Assembly: GCA_905160935.1 (NCBI GenBank)
Contig: CAJHZI010000238.1
Span: forward strand, 62,001-126,000
From: Enchytraeus crypticus
Lineage: Eukaryota > Annelida > Clitellata > Enchytraeida > Enchytraeidae
Length of the DNA: 64,000 bases
Reading direction: 5' to 3'
A model generated the notes under the pieces. That model did no database searches, was not told the origin of the DNA, and worked only from the letters and a program-made list of their open reading frames with translations. How positions within the stretch are numbered: the stretch's first letter is position 1; the number at the start of each line of letters is the position of its first letter. Positions 1 through 12,979 of this stretch are shown piece after piece. The position numbers were made by a program, and so were the translations under genes.

Positions 1-219
1 TATGCAAAAGTCTCAGTTGGGAAGCATCCACCAATATCAGGACTACTTGGACTGAGAAACCGACATGGCTGGAAAGTTATAAATGATATAATTATATCAG
101 AGGTTTGTTAATGATTACCTCATTAATGCCTGAGATGCAATTTTTGTATATATTTATGGTAATTGGTATAAGATGAAGGACTCAATCTCCATTTATTATC
201 CCCATTTCTTGTGAAAGTC

Positions 220-1660
220 ACTGAATCAGTGCACATGAAGTCCAGCGTTGCACTTGCCACGACGATGAGGAGCCTTCTGGCCACACATGGCACATCTCCC
301 AAGTTATGTGTCCCCTAATTGTGCCCAATATTGCCATATCGAAGGTTATCAGGGGATCTGCGAGCCTGTGGTTTGGGTTGCTCTACCTGTATTGGCATGC
401 TAACTGAGCCAGCATCTTGACCTTTAGAGCCATAAAATACTCTGAAAATTTTGCGACGAAACTCGAGCTGATCTAAGGGCAGATGTGTATTTGCTTCGGT
501 TAGCCTGTACACAAGCCATTCATTCTGGATGACAACATCAACAGCATACGCATAGAATGGCCCCCACCATTCTTTTGATTGACAGTCGATAAACTACCAG
601 GTCCATTGTATCAACGCCTCCCATGAATTTGTATTTCTTAACAACATTAGGATGTTCAACGGCTATCCAATTCCTCTCACTAGCCGACCTTCTTTGTGCC
701 CTCTGAATGGACTCTAGTTCCCTCGTGTTGGAGCACAAAGTGACAACACTATTGTCGTTCCACCTAACCAGTATGACACCACTATATATGCCTTGCCTGA
801 AGTCGAAGCTTCCACGTGGCTTTTTCTTTACTTCTTCGGGTGTTACAAGAGGACACTTCTTTGTTTTATTTACACGAATAGTTCCGGTGACTTCCGTCGG
901 TTTCTCTGTCAAGCAGTTGATCAGCTTCAGGCTAGAAAAGAACTTGTAAAACTACAGATCATTTCTCAAAGACTTTGCAAGCTGAGGCAATTTTGAAATC
1001 ATGTCAACCGCCACAGACCCACCAGGTTCTAGACTTCTGTCCGTCACGCTCTATCCCTGATGGGGCTCAAACTACCCTCAGTATCCTAAAGATGTATATG
1101 TGCACCAGACTTGTAGCCGAACCTTATAGGTTTACCCCTCCAGAACTGTTTGATACTATGGCTCCATAGTATCAAACAGTTCAATAATAATAATTAGGAT
1201 CATAATTAGGCCCATAATTAGGAATCCTGGATTCATCAATTGATAGGCTCTGCTGTATGGAAAAGTTTTCCTGGAGGTTCTCATTTATGTCAAAAAGCAA
1301 CGGCAAACCTTACTGAGCTTTTCATTAGGATCGAGGCGTTCATTACTTGGCACATGAAGATATCGCAATATTTGTTCAAACCTAGTGCTCGTCGTAGATC
1401 TGGCAATACCGTGATTGTAAACGTCAGATGATGACTCCTATTGTGAAAGTATAGAATAGCCGTTGTTTATTAGAATTGCAATAAACACCTTCAGTTCATT
1501 AGCCTCAATGTAGAAATTGTGGTTGCCTTTCTGCATCGCATAGCTGTTCGTGTTCTCGACTATGATTTGGATGATTTTGTCAGTATTAAATTGTTCAAAT
1601 ATCTTTGCAGGAGTTTTGCCAACACATTTGTACTTAGTATCTAAGCTGGCAATATTGCTT
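220..1660 (-). pseudogene. decayed piggyBac transposase
   Basis: A piggyBac (PGBD-type) DDE transposase read on the minus strand, from about 1655 down to about 225. Pieces appear in the right family order but in shifting frames and with stops. 'TPAKIFEQFNTDKII' and 'ENTNSYAMQKG' lie near 1520-1650, then 'RFEQILRYLHVPSNERLD' near 1325-1395, 'QSLSIDESRIPNYG' near 1205-1250, 'ATGTIRVNKTKKCPL'-type sequence near 850-905, 'RWNDNSVVTLCSN' near 725-770 and 'KFMGGVDTMD' near 605-635. A Cys/His-rich tail (CAMCGQKAP..RGKCNAGLH) lies near 235-295. An in-frame stop, frameshifts and a 40-bp inverted repeat show it is dead. No terminal repeats or TTAA target sites were identified. Confidence 0.87.
1143..1182. 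repeat. perfect inverted repeat, 19-bp arms, 2-nt spacer
   Basis: Arm GAACTGTTTGATACTATGG is followed by CT and then its exact reverse complement. It interrupts the piggyBac remnant just after the conserved SIDES region. Perfect arms contrast with the decay around them. Confidence 0.95.
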
Positions 1661-2210
1661 TAGATGGCATGAGTAGATGCATTTAACCAATTTTCTAACG
1701 GCAGGCTCTTTTGACTAACTTTCTTTGCTTCTTACATGGAGCCAGTTCAACTTCCGAATAATCTCAATAATTCATTGACATTGTAACGGCGCTTCTGAGA
1801 CCTATAGAATAACCGATAATAATCAAGTAGCACATTCACACTGAGAGTATAACAAACGGTTGATAAATGTTAAGAAAAATTGAAACAGTGACAGTAACAT
1901 CTGTATGTTAATGAGAAGTTTGAGGTTCCTAAGTTGACACAGCAGCCCGTTTAAATGCCTTAGCAACTATGTTGTAGAAAGTACTCAGCAAATTAAGTAA
2001 AAGTAAATGGTTAGTGAAAGTAAAAGCTGCACGCTCATCAGCACACTTCATCTACATAGACATCACACTTTACTTCCGGTTTCCTCCCGTCTGCCTTAAG
2101 ACCAGACTTTCCCTCCACTTGCATCTGGTTCACAATAAAGAAGATTGTCTGCAGATCTCTTGTTAACTCTCGGATGCCTCGTTCTTAACCATTGGACGTC
2201 CGGATATATG
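1661..2210. other. spacer, no gene seen
   Basis: AT-rich unique sequence upstream (in minus sense) of the piggyBac remnant. It may hold a decayed N-terminal part of the element, but I see no conserved block. Confidence 0.5.
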
Positions 2211-2490
2211 GAGGTACTGCTAGTATCCAAGATAACTACTAATATCCAAGATAAGTACTAGTGTCCAAGATAAGTACTGCTAGTGTCTAAGACATGTACT
2301 ACTAGTGTCTAAGATAAGTACTAGTGTCCAAAATAAGTACTAGTGTCCAAGATAAGTACTAGTGTCCAAGAGAAGTACTAGTGTCCAAGATAAGTACTGC
2401 TAGGGTCTAAGATAAGTACTAGTGTCCAAGATAAGTACTGCTAGTGTCCAAGATAAGTATTAGTGTCCAAGATAAGTACTGCTAGTATCC
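2211..2490. repeat. minisatellite, AAGATAAGTACTAGTGTCC unit
   Basis: About twelve imperfect copies of a 19-bp unit, with some units extended to about 24 bp by an extra 'TGCTAG'. Sequence from 2491 to 3467 holds no recognisable gene. Confidence 0.9.
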
Positions 2491-3467
2491 AGGACAATCT
2501 GTTCCGACAACTCTTCCTGATGAACTGTAAGTTCAGAACCTGGGTCCGTATAGTTGCCCATTCACTGGGTCCAGCCATCTCGTTGTATGAGAGAAATCCA
2601 AGTGTATCCTTCTTACCTGGAGGAGAATCGTTTTCCATCCTAAAAGTCTGAAATATTCTTAGATTTCAGAGATGAGGTTGCTTTGTTCCCTTGTTCAGTG
2701 ACGTAGAGTTTTTTTTACTTTTCCCTAGAATCTCTACAGCAGCGACTATCGTTCCTAGAATCTACAGCAGCGACCATCGTTGAGCTCTCATCTAACTGTA
2801 CTTCCCCTGCAGAAGAGTCGTGTTGTGTATCTGTTACAATGCTTCGTTTAAATTCATGTTCAAACTTTAACTTTAAACAGTCAGAATTCTGTGCGTTTTC
2901 CTAAGAGTTACAGCTAACATTATCTCTGAACTATTAATATAGAAGCTATATGATCCAGAAAATTCTTCTAAAACATTAACTTCGTAGTTAACTTCGATGT
3001 CAACAAAGAGGATGGGTGTATCAATAAGAATCTAAGGGAATGGGTAAACCTTAAGGGGTAAATCCTAACCCTAAAATCCCATAAAACCACCACAAAAATA
3101 AATTTAAAAGTAAACGCACCATTGAAAGAACTTTAAAGTAGACAAACCACTGCAATAATCTTGACACTATGTTTACTGTCTTACCACCTGGTAACATTCA
3201 TAATATGATTAAATATTTAATCATTTACGCACGGTTATCCAATGTTGGCATTCTCTGACATTTGATTGTATGAAGCAGTGGATTAGATGTACTATAGCAT
3301 GATGCGCTGTGTTGCTGGTTTAGAGATGTTTTGAGTGCGGGGGGCACAACCCCCAGTGGGTCAGTGTGACGTATGGTGTCTGGATCTGTCTGGAATGTTC
3401 AGGAAAACATCGAGGACTGGGAGTTCATCTCAGGTAGAGATTAGTACGAGAGACTCCTAGCTCAGTA

Positions 3468-3580
<113 letters not shown>

Positions 3581-3589
3581 CTACGTCTG

Positions 3590-3822
3590 AATGTCTCAAT
3601 AGCGCAATGGATAACGTCATGAACTTTTAAATGACAGATTCATTGGTGAATTGAACCCTCGTGAGTTCGAATCCCAGCCGCGCTGATCTAAGAATGGAAT
3701 CTCGGACATTCAATGGACTGGTTACATGGAAAATGGTCTAAATTGCCTAATGGTTTAAACATGTGGTGTTAAAAAATGACGGATATCAACATAGTAGATC
3801 ATTTCAATATAATGCGTGTCTC
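3590..3822 (+). mobile_element. SINE-A copy (tRNA-derived)
   Basis: An A-box-like TAGCGCAATGG at the start and a B-box GTTCGAATCC about 70 bp later are followed by a non-tRNA body. The body contains TCGGACATTCAATGGACTGG and an end reading GATATCAACATAGTAGATCA...TATAATGCGTGT. The same roughly 230-bp unit recurs at 17402 (-), 19530 (+), 20188 (-), 46950 (+) and 58058 (-). Confidence 0.87.
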
Positions 3823-3879
3823 CTACTAATCCTATCTCTCATACTAGTGACTCCTAGTTCAGTCGTCTCTTTATATATC

Positions 3880-3914
<35 letters not shown>

Positions 3915-3984
3915 TGCTACGTCTCCTGCTAATCCTATCTCTCATACTAGTGACTCCTAGTTCAGTCGTCTCTTTATATATCTC

Positions 3985-4019
<35 letters not shown>

Positions 4020-4093
4020 TGCTACGTCTCCTGCTAATCCTATCTCTCATACTAGTGACTCCTAGTTCAGTCGTCTCTTTATATGTATCTCTC

Positions 4094-4127
<34 letters not shown>

Positions 4128-4184
4128 CTGCTAATCTATCTCTCATACTAGTGCTCCTAGTTCAGTCGTCTCTTTATATATCTC

Positions 4185-4218
<34 letters not shown>

Positions 4219-4289
4219 GCTACGTCTCCTGCTAATCCTATCTCTCATACTAGTGACTCCTAGTTCAGTCGTCTCTTTATATATCTCTC

Positions 4290-4324
<35 letters not shown>

Positions 4325-4428
4325 TGCTACGTCTCCTGCTAATCCTATCTCTCATACTAGTGACTCCTAGTTCAGTCGTCTCTTTATATCTCTCTCTCTC
4401 GCTCTCTCTCTCGCTCTCTCTCTCTCGC

Positions 4429-4461
<33 letters not shown>

Positions 4462-4528
4462 TGCTATCTTGCTACGTCTCCTGCTAATCCTATCTCTCAT
4501 ACTAGTGACTCCTAGTTCAGTCATCTCT

Positions 4529-4575
<47 letters not shown>
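3823..4575. repeat. ~105-bp composite satellite with CT tracts
   Basis: Seven to eight copies of a unit made of a conserved block (CTCATACTAGTGACTCCTAG then TTCAGTCGTCTCTTTATAT) plus a variable CT tract and TTGCTACGTCTCCTGCTAATCC. Long Leu/Ser reading frames across it are artefacts of the repeat. Sequence from 4580 to 5085 shows no gene. Confidence 0.93.
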
Positions 4576-4576
<1 letters not shown>

Positions 4577-5089
4577 TGCTATGTCTCCTACTTATTCGCT
4601 CTCTCATTTAGAGGCAGTTAGTGTGTGACACTTTTAGGTCTAGGTCTTTTCTCTATTTCTCTCTGATTCTTATTACGTATTTTAGATAAGTTTTCTTTTG
4701 TCTACACATATGACTGACACATTTGCTGCTGTTTCTTTGCATAATTTGCTGTTTTTTAGTTTTTCCTTATTTCATTCTTCCATGATATTAGTATTCGTTG
4801 GCTACATAAACTCTGCAATGTTACTTTTATTAGATATCACTTGTGTGACGTCATCATAAATTTAGAAATATGTAAATCTGAGTTCTTCATAAAAATTAAC
4901 CCCTGAAAATGGATAATTAAGCAAATTGATTTTATTGAAAGATTGAAAGCACTTATTTTATTTTGTGTTATACAGATTAGTGTATTTGTTATCAAACAAC
5001 CTTCTAACTGTGTCATCTGCTATAATAAAATACTAAATTCTACTGATAGACTCTGCTTGGCACTGCTGCCTTACACCCATTGTATTTAT

Positions 5090-5103
5090 ATATATACTAT
5101 ATA

Positions 5104-5178
<75 letters not shown>
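5090..5178. repeat. (TA)n microsatellite
   Basis: About 80 bp of TA dinucleotide repeat. Confidence 0.97.
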
Positions 5179-5182
<4 letters not shown>

Positions 5183-5261
5183 CTAGGGACTGAAACGTAT
5201 TTCAGTTGTTTTTATGAGATATACTATGAAGGTTTGAATTAAAAATTATTTATTTATTTAC

Positions 5262-5425
5262 TGATCGATTCGATTGATTGATTAATTGATCGATTCGATA
5301 GGCTGGTTGATTGATTGATCGATCGATTGATTGGTTGACTGATGGATTGACTGGTCGATCGATCGATTGACTGATCGATTGATTGATTGATTGACTAATC
5401 GATCGATCGATTGATTGATTGATGT
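5262..5425 (+). repeat. TTGA/TCGA tetranucleotide array abutting an ArfGAP1 acceptor
   Basis: A mix of GATT and GATC tetramers that ends 6-8 nt before the 3' splice site of the first ArfGAP1 exon seen here (exon starts 5431). It reads TTGATTGA in the sense direction of the gene. Confidence 0.93.
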
Positions 5426-5430
5426 GCTAG

Positions 5431-8400
5431 TTTCGTGAGATCAGTGACGATGGACAAGTGGAAGGACCTGGAGCTGGAGAAGATGAAGCAGGGAGGCAAC
5501 AGGGCGGCCCGTGAGTTCCTCGAGTCTCAGCCAGACTATCACGAGGGCATGACCCTGCAGGAGAAGTACAACTCTAAGGCTGCTGCCCTCCTCAGAGATA
5601 AGGTGAGAGACAAGGTGCTTCTGAGCCTGTGTTAAGAGTGTGTTCAGAGATAATGTGAAATACAAAGCGCTTCTGAGACTGTGCTAAGAGTGTGTTCAGA
5701 GACAAGGTGAGAGGTAAAGTGCTTCCGAGCCTTTGTTAAGAGTGTGTTCAGAGATAATGTGAGAGACAAAACGCTTCTGAGCCTGTGTTAAGTGTGTGTT
5801 CAGAGACTAGGTGAGAGATAAAGCGCTTCTGAGACTGTGTTAAGAGTATGTTTTGGACAGTTTGTACCTTAGCGTAATAGTTCTCCCAATTGTGCTTAAA
5901 TCTGCTGACAAGTTGTAAATTGTTTTATCTAAGTAATTTTGAAAAATAATGAATTTATCAGTTCGTAATTAATTTCTTGAGTTTTATAAATACACTTTTT
6001 CTAACATAAAGCTAACAAAGAAAGGGGGTTTATATAAAAAGATTAGTTAAATTGTATACGTTTAGTGTGTATTATTTATTTCAACATGGGCACCTTTATT
6101 TATGGCGTCTTTGTTATTTTCTCGACAGATCTCAACAGAAGCCCAGGGTATAAGGACCATGTTTGTTATTTTCTCTACAGATCTCGACGGAAGCCCAGGG
6201 TAAGCCGTGGTCTGTGGAGACGTCCTCAGCGCGTAACTACGTGCCTCACGTGGCTAGCTCAGCCGGGCGCTCGTCGGCCATGCACACCTCCACCAGCTTC
6301 TCCAGTTTTGATCAGTCAGGGGGCGGGGGTGCCCGGGGTGGAGGCATGGCCTCAGCGCACAGCTACTCCAGCAATACTGCGAGCATGGAGGACGCCTTCA
6401 ACGGCATCTCCAGGTTATATATCGACCTGTCAACTAGTAATATGTCGTAGGCTTCTTAGAAATTCAGTCGATTTCTTTGCATTGTGTAACTGGTTCAGTT
6501 TAAAAAAATCTTCAGGTCTTATAGCGACCAGTCAACTAGTAATATGTCGTAGACATAGAAACTGTGTCGATTTTCTGTCGCTGTGTAACAGATTTAGTTT
6601 TATTATCTGATCCTTTGTTCTTTACATGTAGTGAACAGATAGAGTTTGTATATGGTATGTCAATCGGAACATGTCATCTCATGTCATTTCTTGTGATCAT
6701 CCTAGGGCTGGTTTCAGCCAAAGATGTTCCTCCACAAAACTCTATCTTTCGCCATTTCCTTCGTGTTTATTCTTTTTCTTCCCTCTGTTTTTATTTCGAA
6801 CAGAAAGAACTGAATTGGGTGTGTATAGTAAAATTTGATTATGATAAGCAGGAGCACATTGGTTCAAACCTCAGCTATAGTGTCTGATAACTCTATACCA
6901 ACCGCTTTGTCAAGTTGACACATGGCTCTGTTGAACACAAATTGTTGTTACTTCTAGCTGTTGTACTGTGAGGTGGTGGTTTTGTTTGATTTACTTTGTG
7001 GTTTTATTTGTTTTAGATCATTTCTCATTGCACATTTTAAAAAATTTCTAATGTTAATTAAGTTTGATGAGATTGACGTGTAATTGGCAGTGTCAATTTA
7101 TTCAACAGTATTTCTATCTATTTCTGTGCGTTCACTTTTGTTTTCTGAACGTTGTTATCACGTGCAGGGAGGAGATATCGAAGCACAAGGAAGATTTCTT
7201 TAGTAGACGCATGAACGAAAATTCCAGTAGACCAGAGTATGTTTATCTCCCTCTCTCACCCTCACTTCTCTCTCTCTCTGTCTCTCACTCTCTCTCTCTC
7301 TCTCTCTCTCACTCTCTCTCTTCAGCTGCTAAGAACAATTGTCTTTTCTGTCCATTTTAGAGCAGCTGCTTGTTCTCTGCTGTCTAGAACAGCTGCTTGT
7401 TCTCTGCTGTCTAGAACAGCTGCTTGTTCTCTGCTCTTTAGAGCAGCTGCTTGTTCTCTGCTGTCTAGAGCAACTGCTTGTTCTCTGCTCTGTAGAGCAG
7501 CCGCTTTCATTGTTTTGTATTTAATGTTTTATCCCTATCATGAACAATCGCTATGCATATAAATATGTAAATGTTATATTTTTTATCTTTATGTCTCTAC
7601 ATCTCTATTATCTCTTTTATTTCATTGAATACCTTTAATTGCTTCAAATCTTTTCTTTGCAGAGATCGCTTTAAATGAATGGATTTGTAGTGACATGTGG
7701 GACGTGCTTAGAATTATCCTCGGATTTGGAAATGTCTGAGAGTTCTCTACTCACAATTGATTTGACTACAACTATTTCATTCAATTAACTGTATAGCGTT
7801 ATTCTGATTGTAGCAATGTAATATAAGGTATTTTATTGTATTACATTGTATTGTATTATATTGTATTGTATTGTATTGTTGTAAAGTATTGTGCTGTATT
7901 GTATTATATTGTACTGTATTATACTGTATAGTATTGCATTGTATTGTAAAGTATTGTGTTCAAGTGTTTTGTATTGTATTGTATCATACTGTATTATATT
8001 CGATTGTATCGCATTCTATTGTATTGTATTGTATGGTATCGTATTGTGATAGTCACATTCCACCGAGCCAGGGAGGTCGATACTCGGGGTTTGGTAACAC
8101 TGTCGAGCCTCAGAACAACCAGTACGACTACTGGTCGGCTCTCTCTAGTGTATGTCTATCATCTCGCTTCTATTGAGTCACCGTTTAGCGTCGGCTTTCT
8201 GTCTGAAATCGTATCAGCAACGAGTAGAGCACTAGCTTTGAGTATACTGATTCACAGCTTAATAACATTCTACCAGATCAGCCAAATTTTGAACTAAAAC
8301 TACTAACAGTATTAACTGATAATGGTACTAATCTTTCTATAGTGATGTTATTTTAGAAGAGAATTCTGTAGATGTTTAGTGTTTACAATACGAGATCGTC

Positions 8401-11400
8401 GTTATTCTTAATCCACCTAAGTGAAAGTAGATGTGGTATAGATAGATAGATAGATGGATGGATATTTTATTTTCGCGAAATAAAATATGTTTATTATGTT
8501 TATTTAGGTATATTTTTTTATTTTTGCAAGGGTGTCCAAACCCGTTTCTGTGTTGTAAACAAATAGATACCGCCTGTAAAGTATGATTAGCTGGACTCAC
8601 AAAGTTACAAATGAGGAAGTTCTGGAGAGAGTTGGTACAGATAGACAGTTGATAAATGTATTAAGAAATAGGAAGAAGAGTTGAATAGGACACATTCTAA
8701 GGGAGGAAGGTCTATTAATAGAGGTCATAGAAGGTAGAATGAAAGAAAAAAGAGGCAGGCCGAGATTAGGTATGTTAGATGATTTAAAGACCCACGCATA
8801 TATGGAAATGTAGAGGAAGGCGGAAGACAGAGAAGAGTTTAGGCATTATATACCATGGACCTGCCATTGCCAGTATGCAGTGCACTAAGAGAGAGAGAGA
8901 GAGAGCCTGTAAAGTATAATAATGATTGCCCATTGAACCATGATCCAATTCAGGCTGCCCTGAATTGTAGTATTTGTATTGCTAGAGGCGTGATCAAATG
9001 CCTCACTGGATGGTGGAATGATTTAAATTAAAATGCAGTAATTTACTGATGGGTTAGTGGCTGAAGACTTGTGTTGTTACGACTGGGCCTCATTTGTAAC
9101 TATGAAAGAATCAAGGTTTTGATTGTTTGATTTTACGGAAAGAGTTTAGTGGTTCTAGGTTCGATCAATTGACTAGCTGCTTCTCATACCGATTGCTTAA
9201 GTGCTTGATTGATATATCAAGCTGATTTACTAATTTGCGAGGTTGATCGGTGTTTAGTATGAACGATTGATTTGATGAATAGAGATTAGCGATTGATTAG
9301 TGAAGTATTAGTAGGTGAATTAATTACTGCTATGAATATTATCAAATTGTAATTTATAAGTCTATTATATGCTGAGTTATTTAATCGCCGGTTTATTGTA
9401 TGAAGACTGGGCGATATATAAATAAAATATGTAGTTTGTATTGCATTATTTAAATAAGCTTATAAATATTTCTATCTTTATTGGCTGTGTATTTATCATT
9501 TCAGGGCTGGACTAACATAGCACAGGGTGCTACAAAACTTGCTTCACAGGCCTCTGAGAAGGTTGATTATATTGTAATTATTTTATGCAGCTCAAGTTGA
9601 AAGTTTTGTCATGTAATTGCTGTAGATTTTTTAAGTTTTTGAAGATTGCATGCAGAAAGTTTATGTAGATTTAATGAAATATCATTGTTAAAACTGGCTC
9701 TGCTTTATCCCTTCTTTATAAAAAAACACATAGACATTTTTGTTTTATTCTTAAATTTTAATTGTGCCGGAAATTCATTTAACCTGTACCGTCAATTTGA
9801 CTAACCAATAGACATCTATTGACATCCTAATTAATACAGACAAAAATTCATACACCCAAATTTAATGCAAACAAAAATTAAAGTTAATACATGTAAATCT
9901 AAATTATTTTAATTAAAATCTGAATTTATATTAGCAGCTTTTCTATATCGTTTTGACTTAACGTTGTAACTTCAGTACTCGTATTTTATCAAAATCAATT
10001 TTATTTTAACATTATAAAGTTTGGATAGGATGTGTATTTATCAATTGATTGATTGTTAATTGATTATCACTGAAATTAATGACAATTAGTTGATTGTTAA
10101 TTTATTATATATGTATACACTACAGTTAATAGTAATTAGTTGATAGTTAATTGATGAACTCTACAATTAATAGTAATTAGTGTATTGCTAATTGATTATC
10201 ACTACAGTTAGTAGTAATTAATTTATAGTTAATTGATGATCACTGCAGTTAGTAGTAATTAATTGATTGCTAATTTATGAACACTATAATTAATAGTAAT
10301 TAGTTGATTGCTAATTGATGTATGACTACAGGCCACTCAGCTCGCCAGTACAGCCACAGAGAAAACGAAACAACTTACTACAACTGTCAACGAAAGGGTA
10401 CCGATCATCTTTATCATATGATTGATAGGATTGGTGATATCTTATGGCATTAATGATACAGTTAGCTCTTGATACTTGTGTCCATTTCTTTATCTGCGTG
10501 CTATATATTGGAGATGATATCACTGCAGTATTCTATCTGTCTGTTTTATCAGTACGCAAACTTGCATAGATATAACTTAACATTTTAACTGCAATCTTAA
10601 CACGGCTTATAATAATTGATATGTATTAGTTTTATTTCTGCTTTTAGTAGCAAATAAAACTTCTAAAGCAATGCCATAGCCAAAATTTAGTCGTTAATAC
10701 AGAATCAGCTTAAAGCATCAGTTGATGAATAAGTGAATAAGCAATGAATATGATAAAAGGATGTAGACTATAGTGATAGGCGTAGTAATAAATTCCAGTA
10801 GTTTTGTTAATTTTATATTGTGTTGAATTTATTATACTATGTAAAGATTTGGAGCATGTTAGAATTTTCTGTATTCGTTTGATGGACTGGAGCTTACGTG
10901 CTTGTTTGTGAATAGTTATTTTGGATAAGTCATTTAGTGTCACTTTTGAGTGAAAGTGAGTTAATACTCTTGCAGATGAAGGAGCAGAAAATTTTTGATA
11001 ATGTGCCGGAGAGCTTTTCATCTCTTGCGAACAAGGTGGGGTAGAGAGTTGTGACGCTGTTTCAATGCATTACAATGCCTGACTTAGTCGTTGAGTTTTT
11101 TAAATGAAGCTTGAGCTAAGGGATTGATATTAGATAAACTAACAGATGTTGAACTGACGTCAGATGTTAAGATAACAGATTCTAAACTAACTCGTTTAAC
11201 TCTTTCTCCTAACTGATATCAACCCTATGTAAGATGAAGATTAATTGTCGACCTATGTTCATTGAACCTCAGCTCATATATATTTTGACATATTAACAGA
11301 TGAATAGTCCCCATACTAATGTTTAAAACCCTACAGTAACGTCTACAGTAATATAAAACTGATTCCTGTGACTTCTCTGCACTTCCCCTCTGTTAGTGTG

Positions 11401-12931
11401 CTGTTTTAAAGGATCAGTATGATCACTTATGTTATTGGTCACCTTCGTCCAGTGTTGTCAGGAGTTAGGTTTTTAATAATTAAGCCTATTTAGTCGAAGG
11501 CTTGGGTCAGAAATTCAGCTAATCACTGATTAATGATATGAGTAGACTCGTATGCATGTGCGACTCTTGCATACACTAGTTTTCTTTGTCATTTTAATTC
11601 TATTTATGATTTCATTAATGAACTGATTAGTGGCCTTTCTTAAATTAGATGTATAGGTCATTAAAATTACTTTTAGAAAATCGATCGTCTTTGTCTGATT
11701 ATTTTAGCCACTGTCTTGTCACACACTTATGTTAAGCTTTTATACCATGATGTCTGCTCGCGCATAGATATATCTGTACCTAAGGTATTTGTGTTCGACT
11801 GACTCTCTCGTGCATGCGAGCGGCATATTTTTGTTTAAGTTTTCGTTATCAAAATATTGTTTTACTGTTTTGTTTTCGTTATCGAAATATTGTTTTATTA
11901 TTTTGAGTTAATTTTAGTTAATTGTTATCTGTTTAATAGCATAGTCTTTACTCAAATAATTACATTGCATGTACACACGCATGTCACACACACGCACGCA
12001 CAAATACACACGCACGCGCGCACACGCACACACATACTAAACTTCTGTTCCACACCAACACGGCCGTATTTGTACTGTTGGATTAATCTCTTTGTACTGT
12101 TGGGTTAATCTCTTGTGCTGTTGGGTTAATCTCTTTGTACCGTTGGGTTAATCTCTTTGTACCGTTGGGTTAATCTCTTTGTATTGTTGGGTTAATCTCT
12201 TTGTACTGTTGGGTTAATCTCTTTATACTGGCAGGTTAATCTCTTTGTATTGTTGGGTTAATCTCTTTGTACTGTTGGGTTAATCTCTTTGTACTGTTGG
12301 GTTAATCTCTTTGTACTGTTGGGTTAATCTCCTTGTACTGATTGTACAAAATGGAGCAGCAATTCTTTATCATATGGACTAATATTAGGATCCAAGCAGC
12401 ATCGCATTAATGTGAGTTACAGCTTGTATATGGACTTGGGGTCAAAGGTCTTCTGCCTCCGGATGTTTTGTAACGTGTCTCTCTTCCCTTAATTAATTAT
12501 CTATATATGTTGCTTACACATATATGAGCACAGTGTCGCACGCATCCATGTGTCAGCGTAGCGTATATTTTCCATTTGGCATATTCTGTCTACTAAGTTT
12601 TGCATGTCAATGTGTGCTTCTGTGTTACGTCATGTTAGGTTAAAGATGGAAGCCTAGTTAATGATGTCTCGGCTTCAGTAGGATCTTTAGCAGAAAAAGT
12701 GAGTTGCACTAATCTAGTTACGTTATACTGATATATCTCTTCTCATTCTGATTTCATTTTTATATGCCTGTTTGTAAACTCTTTGTTTTCTTTCGTCTGC
12801 CTGTGCTGTACACGGAAATAAGTCTCTAGCCATACATATACATGTGTATATATATATATATATATATAATATATATATATAATAAATAATATATATACTA
12901 TATATATATAGATATATATATATATATATAT

Positions 12932-12979
<48 letters not shown>

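Noticed and set aside
3650-3690. A functional tRNA gene at the GTTCGAATCC motifs
   Set aside because: The same sequence recurs in six dispersed copies with a shared non-tRNA body and no intact cloverleaf or acceptor stem, so these are SINEs.
3763-4515. Leu/Ser-rich and Arg/Glu-rich frames
   Set aside because: They translate CT/GA microsatellite and satellite units on each strand.
6065-6610. 181-codon plus-strand frame overlapping ArfGAP1 exon 6181-6413
   Set aside because: It is a different frame from the conserved ArfGAP1 reading and runs through introns.
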